From assembly GCA_932521025.1 (NCBI GenBank), contig OW051471.1, positions 5,766,001 through 5,830,000 of the forward strand: DNA of 64,000 nt, written 5' to 3'. The translations under genes were made by a program, and so were the position numbers. This document shows positions 1-11,293 of the stretch, in pieces (position 1 is the first letter of the stretch; every line of letters starts with the position of its first letter). The DNA is from Oscheius onirici. Taxonomy: Eukaryota; Nematoda; Chromadorea; Rhabditida; Rhabditidae. The notes beneath the pieces are model-generated. The model saw only the letters and a program-made list of their open reading frames with translations, had not been told where the DNA came from and searched no databases.

Positions 1-3000
1 AAAAACTTCAGGCAGTCAATTGGTCACAATTGGAGGAAAATTTCTGCGATTATTCAGAACAAATCCGTATGCAATGGTGCCACTTGACGAAGATTCGGAT
101 GAATGGGAACAGCGGACAAAACTGGAATGTATCTTCAGCTACCGTCTACTGGCTACGCCAGTTTCTGTAGCGAAGGCTGCCATTCCCCGTTTGTGTTGCT
201 CTTTTCAGCACAAAATCTTGAATTTCCAGTCAATCCCGGCGCATACTCTATTCTTCTTGCATTTGATGAGGCGAAACTGTCGATTGTAAGTGTGGACTCT
301 CACTCAAGAAGTTTACGAACGATTTCGCTCCATTCATATGACGACGAGTTCTTGCGCGACGGAAATGTGAAGAATCTACCATCTCCTCTTGTTCGAGTAA
401 CTCATTCGCAAGAAATTTCCTAATTTCTACTTACAGGCAGACCCGCAAAGCAGATGTGCAGCCATGCTCGTTTATGGAAAACATCTTGCTGTGATTCCGT
501 TCGTCGAAAACCAACAGCATATCAAAAGTTTTGTCATTTCGTTGAAGCAGATCGATCCCAGGTTTCAATTTCACATTTTTCATCAACTCTTTAATCCAGG
601 TTGGATAATATCGTCGACATGGCCTTTTTGGAAGGTTACTATGAACCGACATTGCTATTCCTCTATGAACCTCTGCAAACTACAGCCGGAAGAGCATCTA
701 TTCGATATGACACCATGGCCATTATGGGTGTATCACTCAATACCCTTGATAAACAGACAGCAGTCGTATGGCAAATAGGAAATTTGCCAATGGACGGATA
801 CTCGTTTGTTAGATTTTCAGCTAAAGTACTTGGTATTTTCAGACTTTGCCCTATTCCGAAACCTATCGGTGGTGCTGTAGTAATTGGAGTCAATGACATT
901 ATCTACATCAATCAGGCTGTTCCTCCTTGTGGTATTGCCCTAAACAGTTGTTACGACAATTTCACTAAATTTCCACTCAAAGTAAGTCGATTTATTCATG
1001 CCTTCTTGGCAACCACACGTTTCATTTTCTTTCTCAAAACACGTCGTACCTTGTTGACCTTTCGGTAGCCAGTTCCTGGTGGAGGCGGAGCAGGAGACGA
1101 TCCTCCACGAGGTGGACAAGGACAGTGTGCCGCATCTGTTCCGAGTTCACCTTGTTGTCCTGGTCTTCCAGGCTGTCTATCAGTACCCGATGAACCAGGA
1201 TTACCTGCAGGACCAGGCGAACCTGGCGGTCCAATAGGACCCTGTCCAGCTGCTTGTCCCGGTGGTCCAGGTTACCCAGGAGATCCAGAAGGTCCAGGGT
1301 GGCCACTGGGCCCAGGCTGTCCGTGACCGCGTCTACCAGGTGCTCCTGCACGGCCCGGTTAACCTGCTTGTCCTGGATTTCCAGGGAGAGCGGCGTCTCC
1401 AGTGGTTCCTGGAGGTCCAGCTGGACCAGGTCTACCAATGGAACCATTTGGGCCAGGCCGTCCCAACTGGTCCAGCTGAGCCAGTAAGACCAGGTGGGCC
1501 AAGAGGACCGGCTGGGCAAACCATACACTCTTGCTGAGAGTATTGCTTAGCAATAGCTTTTTCTTTAGGCCCCGGGGTTCCGGGTTGACCTGGCTGACCG
1601 TCGTCACCTCGATCTCCAGATGCTCCAGGTGGACCTAGCGGTCCAGAAAGACAGTTGGATGGCTGCGGGCCACCGTTACATTGACGAGCTTGACGGCGTC
1701 GGCGAGCATGAACACTACGAGGGTTTCTTAGACGTTCTTGTGGACCTGGCAGCATCACCTTTCAGGCAGCATTGGACATATCCTAAATTTAATTGGTTCG
1801 TAACTGGGCAAAACGGTGACCATACCTTTAAATCATCGAAGTCTCTCAAAGCTTCCTCGTAGAAGCTGTTAATGTCGATAAAAATGTAACAGACACCAAA
1901 AAGACTGCCAATAATGAACACGATGGAGGCACCAACTATTACCGTGACCGCTGTTCGCGACATGGCTACTGTTCTCCAAGTGTTTGAAACAGCTTATAAG
2001 CATGAGTCATTACACACGAAACAAAGCGAACCAACCCCATGTTGCTGTTAAAAAGTGTGACTCTGAACAGTGACCAGTGGGGTTTTTTCAGGACATGAAA
2101 TCTATGACCTTGACATTGGAAAGTGCCTGTGCGCAATATCTTTCTCATCATGGCGATCCTGGAAATATCATTGTTGGCACATCTTCGGGAAAACTGCTCC
2201 TACTGTCTCTCATCGCCGACTCTTCAAATACTGTCAAGTCTCTGACGCTGAAAGAGCTCACCGGTACAACATCTTTCATTGTATTTTACCAATCTGTTTC
2301 AGAAATATCTACGCCGTATTGTGTCAGCCAGTGTGCACCTGGTCATCTCTTTATTGGCTCTCGTTTGGGCGATTCGCAATTATTTCAATATACCATCTCG
2401 AATACAGGTTGCTTCAGTAAAATGTTGCTAATAAACAGTTTAGACTCGAATGGCCATTTAGCGGAAAAGAGGAAAAAGTTGGACGAAAGCAGACTTGACG
2501 AAGAAGACTTGGAGCTATACGGCGATGAGCAAGAAGCGGAGACCGATCAGACGGTAGAAGAAAGAGCCGAAGACGTCTGGACATTCACTGAATTGGACAG
2601 CCTGCTCAACATTGCTCCAGTCAAAAGTCTGACTGCCGGAACAGTCTCTGACCTGAGCTTCCACTTACAGGACAAATACAGAACAGACCCGGTGTTTCAG
2701 TTTGTTAGTGCTATTCGGAACATTTTATCAGTTTGATCTTAGGTTGGAGCCTGTGGACATGGAAAAGATGGGTCGTTAACGATACTGGAGAGAACTATTC
2801 GCCCCGATATCATCACAAGTTCCAACTTGGAATCTGCTCGTCAATTATGGACTGTTGGCCAACACGAGAATGGAAATCACAGATATCTAATAGTCTCTCG
2901 ACTTCGATCAACATTGGTTCTTGAGCTTGGAGATGAGATGATCGAGCCGTTGAATCCGCCCTTCATCACTTCTGAGCCGACTATTGCAGCTGGAGAATTG

Positions 3001-6000
3001 GCAGACGGCGCTATCGTCGTACAGGTATCTCTCCTTTTCTAACATTCTATATTGAATTTAGGTCACTTCGATGTGTCTGTGTATTGTAGCAGAAGACGAG
3101 AGGCTACAAGACGTCTCACTGAATACCAACTTCCCGGTTATAGCTGCTTCGATCGTCGATCCGTACATAGCCTTGCTCACTCAAAACGGACGTCTCATTC
3201 TTTTCAATGTTTCCGTCTCACCACAAGTTCAATTGACGGTATAGGTTGAAAGTTATTGTTATGATGGATTTGCAGGAAATTGATATTACTAGCCTGAAAG
3301 AAGACCGTGCAAGTGGAATAACAAGCATCAACGTGTACAAAGATCTCAGTGGCATCATGTCTCTTTCCACGAAAAAGGACAATTTTGTGGATTATAGCAA
3401 GCGGAACAATGCACGTTTATTCAATTAATGTCACACAAAGTTTAGACGGACATCCACGACGAAGACGCCGATCTATATAAAGAAAGCGTGGATGATGAGG
3501 ACATGCTGCTGTACGGATCCTCACAGAGGAAAAAGCTCGCTGCACACGGTATTTGACTTTTTTTACGTTTAATGAGTCACTTCAGCTCCACAAACGAGTC
3601 GAAAGAGGAAAAGGGGAGCAGTGGCTACAGCAGCCGTAGGAGGAGAAGAATCTGATGCCGTCAACCCCAATGAAAGTTAGTTTTTCGATTTCTTTTACAA
3701 AATAGATTTCAGTGGAACCTGCCTTTTTCCTTCTGATAGCTCGTGAGACGGGAAAATTGGTGGTGTATTCACTTCCCGATCTAAATGTTGCTTATCAGGT
3801 GACTAATTTTTTTTTCTAGAATAAAAGGGGGTTGCAGATACGCCGCTTCTCCGCCATGAATGACATTTACTTCGACACAACGGAGGAAGAAGTAGAAAAG
3901 GACAAAAGAGAGGCCGAAAAGGAGCGAAGAACGAAGGAACTCTGGGAATCACAAGAATTGAACGAGGCTTTCCGTCTTGAAGAGAGAATTGCCGAGATTC
4001 ATGTAGTCGGATTGGGAATCGGCCAAGGCAGACCGACGCTTTTCGCCGTGATTGATGATTTACTCATTGCATACGAAATATTCTCTCATGCCAACAATCA
4101 ACCAGGTTTATTTGCTCTTTCTTTTATATAACTCAAAATCTAGAACACTTGGGAATCGCTCTCAAAAGACTTCCGCTCACTGTGTGTCTTCGATCAAGTA
4201 ACTACATGGGCGCAGACGGACGAAGAAACGAGGTTTTTCCTCCTTTGTTTGGTAAAAAACTCATTTTAGGTCCAATACGGCCGTGACTTGGAACTGCAAC
4301 GAACCGTTATTCATCAATTTGAACGAATTGGCAAAGTGGTCAGTTGTGGAAGTCGTCTATCGAAAATATTAAAATTCCAGCAAAATGGTGTTTTCGTGGC
4401 TGGATCCTATCCTTGTATGATTCTCTACGGGTCATGGGGCGGTCTTCAGTGTCATCCGATGACCATCGACGGACCAGTGCGATCATTCACACCAATAAAC
4501 AACGAAATGTTACAAAATGGTTTTCTGTATTTGACGGAAAACACAAAAGAATTGCGAATTTCCAAGTTGCCGGTTCGTTTTATATGTTTAGGTTTTCAAT
4601 TACCTTTCAGAAAGGAATAAACTACGACATGCCATTGCCCTGCTGGAAAGTTCCTGTTAAGGAATCGATTCATTTCGTTCGATACATGATGGAGTGCAAT
4701 ATCTATGCCGTAGTGACATCCGTTCAGAAACAAACGAACAAAATCTGGGTTGTGGTCAATGACGACAAACAGGAGGAAACTCATTCGAAACCCGATGATT
4801 TCGTTCTCCCGGCGGTACATCAATTCTCCCTCAATGTAATTTATTTTTCTACTTTTCAATAGCATTTATTTTAGCTGTATTCACCCCAAGACTGGTCGAA
4901 AGTCCCCGGAACGGGTTTGGAAATGCAAGAATTGGAGCATGTGACGGCCTGTGAAGAAGTTGCACTTCGATCCGAGGCGACAATGAGCGGTCTCCAAACA
5001 TATTTGGCTCTGGGAACGATCAATAATTACGGCGAAGAAGTAACAACTTTAAAAGAAGTGAAATCAACAAAATTCAGCATTTGGTTCGTGGTCGAATTAT
5101 TTTGGCCGAAATCGTCAGTGTTGTACCGGATCCAAGCCAGCCGACTTCTAAACACAAGATCAAGATTCTTTACGAGACCGAACAGAAATCGCCCGTTACT
5201 GCAATCTGTTCTTTGAACGGCTTTCTTCTGACTGGAATGGGACAGAAGGTATTGTTTTTTGTAAATGAAAAAGATTGAACTTTTCAGGTTTTCATATGGG
5301 GGTTCAAGGACAACGAACTGCAAGGAGTTTCATTCTTGGATATGCACTACTACGTGCATTCCTTGACCTCTTTCAGAGATATGGCCTTAGCCTGTGATAT
5401 GCAGACATCTTTGTCTCTGATCCGATTCCAGGTTCTATACGTTTCGATCAGCCAAAAACTTTTGTTTCAGGAACAATTCAAGGCCCTTTCTGTGGCGTCT
5501 CGAGATGATCGACCAATGCTTGTGTCGCCTATGCAGGCTCAGTATCTTGTTGACAATAGGTTATTTTCCTTTTTTAAAGATTCAAGAACATTCTGTTCAG
5601 TCATGTCGCCTTCGTGCTGTCAGATGAAGAAGGAAACATCTTGATGTTCAACTACAGTCCAGAAGTGAAAGAATCGAATGGAGGCGAAAAGCTGATTCTA
5701 CGAGGAGGAATCAACGTCGGATCGAACATCAACACTTTCATTCGGATCAAAGGACACACTTCGTTCTCAGACACGTCAACTCTTGATTTAAAGTCGTTGG
5801 CTCAACAACAAACGACCTTCTGGGCTTCGTTGGACGGCTCATTCGGATTCGTTCGTCCTATCAGCGAAAAGGCTTTCAGGTACTTTTAATTACTGTATTC
5901 CCGAGAATATCCTTTAGACGACTTTCATTCCTTCATCAGGTAATGACATCCGGAGTCCGTCATATTGGAGGACTCAATCCGAAAGGAGCCAGATCAATTC

Positions 6001-6219
6001 GTCCACAAACTCCGGTAATCAATTCGGCTAATCACAAGAATATGGTCGACGGAGACGTCGTCTTCAATTTCATGCATCTATCTACAACGGAAAAGCAGGA
6101 CATGGCCAGACGTCTCGGCGCTAGCAGGTAAAAGAAGAAAATTCTGTAAGTCTTTCTTCTTCAGATATCACATAATGGACGACTTGGTCCAGATTCAACG
6201 TCTCGCCACTTTCTATTGA
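1..6219 (+). CDS. cpsf-1: Cleavage and polyadenylation specificity factor subunit 1 (CPSF160), 5' partial
   Basis: Large scaffold of the nuclear CPSF complex, which recognises AAUAAA and directs pre-mRNA 3' cleavage. The first exon is cut by the window edge (reading begins about base 12). Spliced exons follow the animal CPSF1 order: RDGNVKNL and [10 protein letters not shown], then [30 protein letters not shown], a charged acidic insert near 2,500-2,600, and the C-terminal CPSF_A region from about 4,900 to the stop. Clear introns are 189-229, 397-436, 562-599 and 804-842, all near 40 nt. By contrast 982-2091 is 1.1 kb and holds a collagen relative on the other strand. The C-terminal helix region ([14 protein letters not shown]) is intact. 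The 3' end faces the EF-Ts gene about 107 bp away. Identity is secure; some mid-gene exon edges (3,240-3,840) are less certain. Confidence 0.93.
996..1963 (-). pseudogene. Cuticle collagen pseudogene nested in a cpsf-1 intron
   Basis: The N-terminus is a typical nematode cuticle-collagen start: [20 protein letters not shown], a membrane anchor and the Col_cuticle_N region, followed by an intron near 1,758-1,810. Then come an RRRR-type processing site (ARRRRQAR), a cysteine cluster ([15 protein letters not shown]), Gly-X-Y blocks and a C-terminal CPCPP tail. The reading frame is broken. There is a one-base frameshift near 1,461-1,464, and in-frame TAA codons at 1359-1361 and 1272-1274, each in the X position of a Gly-X-Pro triplet. 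One triplet also has Ala in place of Gly (GDAALPG). It lies wholly inside the 982-2091 intron of cpsf-1, antisense to it. Short introns cannot remove the stops. A sequencing error could explain one lesion but hardly all. Confidence 0.8.
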
Positions 6220-6326
6220 TCTCGATTGTTGTTATTGTTTCATTTGTTATGTCATATTACGGGCGTATAAATGACATCTCATCTAACTTTATGAAAAAAA
6301 TCAAACTTAACAAACAACAAATAAAC

Positions 6327-7476
6327 CTAAATATTGTCGCCCAGCTCGTAGCGAACAAAATCAACCACTTCGGCTCTGTGGTTCTTCAAATAATCGTAGA
6401 CTGTCTGCGAGGGGTTCAGCATGAAACTTTGACGAAGCAGAGAAGTTTGGTCCTCGTCAATTCGAGTCGTTTTGCCTTGATAGAACTCATTCAGCTCGTC
6501 CTGGTCATTTTTCACATTTTCTTCTTTTACCTAAAACAATAGGTGAATTGTAACTACAATAATCTAACTTTTTGTGTTTCAAGCGGTGGCTCTCCGAGGG
6601 TTTCTGAACGCATTCCAATTATGTGTTGACATATTTGTCCAGCCAGTTTGTCAGTCGGAAAAAGCTCTGGCTCGTCTACGCGCTTCATGGCGATCATGGA
6701 AACAAACTTTCCCATTGGAACTGTGCCGGCATTTTCTTAATATAAAAAGTTTCTGGACAAAAACAATTAACCTCTTGGATGAGCCGCTCCATAAAGAGAG
6801 CTGCCTTCTGGTGCAACGAATCCAGCAACTTTCTTTACGGTAATATTTTCGCCCAGCTTTCCCACCGCCATAGTGATCATTTCTTTCATGGAACGGCCTT
6901 CCGAGTCGGCAAGAGTTTCCATATCTAGCGAAATTTGTTCAGTTTATGAAAAATCATACCGAAGTCCTTCTTAACAATACTGCTTCCTTGCTTCCAATCT
7001 ACACTGACATTCTCGACAGCACAGCGTGTCAGTTTTTCAAGCTAAAAAAGGATATCGAATAGCGAACAGATTACAGACCACAGCTTTGAAGCTATCCCCT
7101 CTGGCAACGAAATCAGTTTCACATTGAAGCTCAACAATGGCAGCTTTGGAACCAGTAGAAGTGAATCCAACAAGACCTTGAGAAGTCGAACGGGAACTAA
7201 GTTTGGCTGCTTTGGCCCAGCCTTCTTTCCTTGCGAGCTCTTTCAACCAATTTTCGGCTTCTTCTAACTTGTCTGGACCGAACTGAACCAACGCTTTACG
7301 ACAGTTCACATAGCTGTATCCTGTTCTCTTCCGCAATTTCATCAAAGCCTAAAAGTTGTTGAAAATTATGTGGAAAGGTAAACACAAACCTCCTTATCGA
7401 CAGACACTGAAGTCGAAGCTACTGCCGACAGCGATCGTCGAATATTGCAAACTGGTCTCCACAGCTGACGAAGCAT
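6327..7476 (-). CDS. tsfm-1: Elongation factor Ts, mitochondrial
   Basis: Guanine-nucleotide exchange factor for mitochondrial EF-Tu. The start at 7476 gives an Arg-rich presequence ([20 protein letters not shown]) suited to mitochondrial import. The UBA-like N-domain follows ([16 protein letters not shown]), then the EF-Ts core with [12 protein letters not shown]. Later exons carry [18 protein letters not shown], and the C-terminus ends RYELGDNI. About six exons are split by 35-50 nt introns (for example 7349-7389). The 3' end converges on cpsf-1. A Ly6-like gene and a lipase lie upstream in the same orientation at spacings of 400 and 250 bp, which is too wide to claim an operon. Confidence 0.92.
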
Positions 7477-7877
7477 TTTCTGGAAGAAAAAAACAGCATT
7501 TTTGACGGAAAATAAAGACTAGAAATGTCCATAATTGACAGCCCAAAAGTCTGTTTGCAACATAAAATGGCAACGCACAATTGCGTACAAATGATTTTCC
7601 TGACTGTCTGGCTCTGAGAACAGACGGATGACATGAAACCTGTGAAATTTTAGCATTTGCTGTAAACGTATATGCGTGAGCCAGTTTCAACGCTGATTAA
7701 AGACCAAAAACTTCTATTATCGGCTGGAACTTCCTATTATCGTACTACAGTGCTAATGACTAGATGTAGTCTGACAAATTCTCAAACGAAATTGAAAGAA
7801 CTTTATCAGCTTTTCATGAAGGATCAAATAGATGCATAATATGGGAGATCAAGAGAAACATGCAGAAAGGTAGACCG
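7477..7877. other. Intergenic, no gene seen
   Basis: AT-rich spacer between two minus-strand genes. Open frames here are short and show no conserved motif. It should contain the tsfm-1 promoter and the 3' UTR of the Ly6-like gene. Confidence 0.5.
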
Positions 7878-8320
7878 TCACGAGTAGCCAACAGTTTCCA
7901 ATAGAACAGAGTGTTGACTGGTTGAGAGACCACTAGTAGATGTTGTCGAGATCAATGTGCGTTTAGTTGAAAGTGTTGTTTTGAAAGGGGAATTACACAG
8001 ATCGTTTGAACAGCAGCAGACTGTAATGTTAATGTCGGCATAGCGTACACAACTCGTCTAAACTTGAACCACAATAAATATCTTATAAAACTGACCTTGC
8101 AAACGGCCAGCATTTTTTCATCGGTACTTGAAGATTGACAAGATGCTGTGATATCACTTCGATCGTCGTTGAACGACTCAAAACAATGAGTCATATTGTC
8201 GTCACAAGTCTTTTCCCGGAAGTTACTCTCCTCAATTCCGTTGACGATTCCTTGACTTCCTTCGAAACATCGCAATTGGCTCGCTAGAACTGGAAAGGAA
8301 AAAAGAAGAAGAAGCAGCAT
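7878..8320 (-). CDS. Small secreted Ly6/uPAR-like cysteine-rich protein
   Basis: The start at 8320 gives a signal peptide (MLLLLLFSFPVLAS) right after a TTTCAG, which could be a spliced-leader acceptor. The mature part has a run of cysteines (LRCFEGSQG, KTCDDNMTHCFES, CQSSS, LAVCK). After an intron near 8,060-8,098 it reads ADINITVCCCSNDLCNSP. The CC..DLCN ending is the hallmark of three-finger Ly6/uPAR and related nematode modules. A Ser/Thr-rich tail follows; there is no clear GPI signal or transmembrane helix, so it is probably secreted. The function is unknown: family members act in signalling or as channel modulators. The specific subfamily is not resolved. Confidence 0.65.
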
Positions 8321-8568
8321 CTGAAACGATTGTTTCGGTAAACGGAAAGAGAGCAAAACAGTTATGTGGTAAAAATAATCAGAAGACAACAACAACCAAC
8401 ATGGCCGAGTTCAGGTGAATACTTCTTTGAAAAACAAGATTGGAGAAAGGTTCGAGGAAAAAGATATTTGAATGGTTATCAGTTGTACAGCGGAAACATC
8501 CGACCTCCAAGAGCTCTGATAACGTTTCGAACATTTTTCACATGTTTTTATCGTATTCACAAGAGCAA

Positions 8569-9787
8569 CTAGTATCGTCCAGATATCATCTGAAATTGAA
8601 CATTTGCCGAGAGATCCTTGGCCTGCATGTGAGTAAAGTTGGAGTAGATCTTGAATCCGTCCGAGTTGGGGATCATATGGGTCTGTTGGCCCCAGACCAT
8701 TCCTGCTCCTGAAATGAGCTCATCTGAAGAACTCCAGATGGAATAGACTCGTCGGCCGTCCTTCGCGGTCAGTCCAGACAAAAGCTGAGATCTTTCAGCA
8801 TTGCAGGAAAGACGAGAACACTCGGTGTGACTCTCTCCTCCACATTCCGTACTCACAAAAAAGCCATTCTTAAACGACTTTTATCTGGTTGACATCTGCA
8901 ACTTACGTAAGGGTTACAGGTCGGAAAACTGGCTCCAGCCCCAGAACACCAACATAAACCTGCGTTCGCTGAAGATATCCCGATCAAAACATCGATTCGA
9001 TAGGCCAACGAGCGTCCAATCTTGCAACTTTCTGAATTTCTCTCTGAGAGAATTTTCTTAGATAGAACTACCTCCATCTGGTTCATTCAAAAAACCTCCT
9101 TGAATTGCTTTTCTGACCAAAGTCGTTCCCATCGAGTGAGTGACAACACTGACTTTTACAGCTCCGGTGTAACCCAATACAGCTTTCAGAAAAGATCTGA
9201 TTCGTCGTACTTCTGCACAGCTGTGGTACCTATGGACAGACTACGGTTGTTCCAACTGTTCTCCCACCTTTTGATAGCATCAGATGTCAACGTCGTGCCC
9301 CAGCTGGTACCGTAGAGTTCCTTCAAAGTGTATCCTTCTTTCATGAAAAGCTGAATCATCTTGAATTGACAAACTCTATTGAACTACTTTGATGGAATTG
9401 TCCCATCCCGTGCTAAAGTTGTTGGATCGAAGAGCCGAGTCGCTGTTTCCGTGAATAACTGGAAAAATGATCAAGAAGTACGGTAGAAGACCTACAGACT
9501 ACGGGGATTTTCTCAACGACTTCGTCTTCGTTGGCTCGTCCTCCGAATGAACCTGCCGTTCCTTGCTCCGCTCTCACGTAATCAAAATGCTCTAAATTAT
9601 TCCTAAAAGATTCTTCTTTTTTTCAATTAAGTTAATACTTTTTGAGATAGAGTTGGAAATCTTCCGTGATCGGTCCAAAACCACTGCTGACAGTTTCAAT
9701 TTGCTCCTCTTCTGAACTGTTCATTTGAACAGCAGCTGAGAACGACCAGACAGCTACAGTAATCAAGAGAAGGATGGTCGGAGCCAT
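8569..9787 (-). CDS. Secreted class-2 (LIPS-type) lipase
   Basis: Predicted extracellular triacylglycerol lipase or esterase of the Lipase_2 (EstA/EstB-like) family expanded in nematodes. A signal peptide (MAPTILLLITVAVWSFSAA) begins at 9787. The usual order then follows: GSFGGRANEDE, the oxyanion-region IHGNSDSALR, LKELYGTSWG, the nucleophile elbow VVTHSMGTTL (Ser in a G-x-S-x-G-like context), FLNEPDGG, a cysteine-rich section (CWCSG, CRLSCN) and VYSIWSSSDELIS, near the expected acid/His region. It ends QMISGRY. It has six or seven exons with short introns. No operon is evident. The family is clear; the substrate is not. Confidence 0.85.
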
Positions 9788-10814
9788 GATTGAAGTGCGG
9801 GAGAAAGAGGTGGAGTTGGTATTTATTAGCCTCGGGGCAGTAGGCGTTCAGAAGAACGAAAGAGGCGGAGAGACCGTTTCCAGATGTAGAATACAAATCA
9901 GCATCCAATCACGAGTCGTAGAAACCATCCTACAGAGTCTCAAACGACAAATTTCGTAACTTGACGGTTAGAAGCGTTCCCAATTGCTCATTATTCCGAC
10001 GTCTACGATCACTTGGGATTGTTGACGTCTTCGAGGAGAACACCTGACTAATCCAGGTCTGACCTACTCATGACCTGTCGCCTAAATCCTGAGCCGATAA
10101 TCCCCTTTATGAACTGGAAGTGAACAAAGGGACTGAAAATCTGTTTCTGGAATTGAACGGAAGAGAGCTTTGAACGCATTCTGCAACAGTTTTTGAGAGA
10201 ATTGTTCGAGCAAACATTTTAGAATCTTTGGATGTCTGATCGTCCTTTGACTGGAAATATAATTTTGTAGCGGCTGAGACCTCACGTAACCGAGTAACAG
10301 AGTTAGCTTTTAAGTGCACGCTCTTTTATAAACGAGTTAAACAAGCATACAGGTGGCCAATTAGCATTTCCCACGCGAAATGCACTATCAATAGAACTCT
10401 GCTTGGACTGAAAACTAGAATCCACTGACAATAAAGTACTGTTTGTTCAGTAACGAATCCTAGTTGATTGGAATATCAAGAAGGTCGTTATATACTTGGA
10501 TATTCGATGAAGAAAGACAAGTCCTAAAAACTAAGAAGAACGAAGAAAACATTGAAGCGAAGAGCAGCACAGGAACAAACTTCTTGATTACGAGATGTGC
10601 GAACAGAAGAAGTGTGATCATAAGGGATGAAAACTCTGTAACCTGTTTTGTTTAGAAACGGACACAATGGGCTTGTCGCAATATTCATTGTTCCCTTGTT
10701 TCTAGGTTTTGGTGACTGACGAGCCATCTTGCTTACAGCAGTTTCAACGGCCGTCGTCAAGTCCAGAAATTTTCTCAGCAGGGGTGTAAAACGAAAGGTG
10801 CCTAAAGTATGATA
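9788..10814. other. Intergenic, no confident gene
   Basis: About 1 kb between the lipase start and a MITE. Several short open frames occur on both strands (for example 10,082-10,285 minus), but none has a signal peptide, recognisable domain or convincing splice structure. It is probably promoter sequence for the lipase. Confidence 0.45.
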
Positions 10815-11104
10815 TGGTTTGTTCAAAAAGTCGACGACATACAGTAACCCATTTGATTCTGTCAAAAAGTTATTAAAATTCCTTCTGCAGTTCTCACCGA
10901 AACGTTGTTTTTCTGTTCTTTTTATCATTTTATTTTATACCAGCAGCCTACGGCAGCTTGCGCAGCCATACATGTAGTAAAGTAAAGTAACACGAAGTCA
11001 TATTTCTCGAATTGAAAACCCCTAGTTGGAAAACGTGCCAATATTGTTGGTGTCGAACAGAATCAAATGGGTTACTGTATGTCGTCGACTTTTTGAACAA
11101 ACCA
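10815..11104. mobile_element. MITE with 48-bp inverted termini and TA duplication
   Basis: The left end TGGTTTGTTCAAAAAGTCGA and its reverse complement at the right end match perfectly for about 48 bp. Each end is flanked by TA (10813-10814 and 11105-11106), the target duplication of Tc1/mariner-type elements. It is 290 bp long with no transposase, so it is non-autonomous. A shorter relative with the same outer TIR lies in an intron of the CDP-DAG synthase gene (19538-19712). It sits 190 bp beyond the 3' end of TRMT1. Confidence 0.85.
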
Positions 11105-11293
11105 TAGTACAAAATGAGCCAATCACTGGTTGCGTCATTTTGCAACTCGGTCTACTGGTCCAAAGAAGCAAGTTGTTCTTGCGTCATTTTCTACTGGTTC
11201 AAAGGAGCCGTGTAGAGCCAGAATATGTGCGATAAATTTATTCCAAGGAAAAACAACAAACAAAATCAACTTTAACAAAAAGACAAGATATCG

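Noticed and set aside
1272-1361. TAA read as an amino acid (alternative code) to rescue the collagen
   Set aside because: TAA is a normal stop in neighbouring genes such as cdgs-1, and the frameshift would remain.
1254-1537. Plus-strand open frames opposite the collagen repeats
   Set aside because: They are mirror images of Gly-X-Y codons on the minus strand and show no independent signal.
10524-10928. Minus-strand open frame of 134 codons
   Set aside because: It runs across the left TIR of the MITE, has no ATG-based domain and no splice support.
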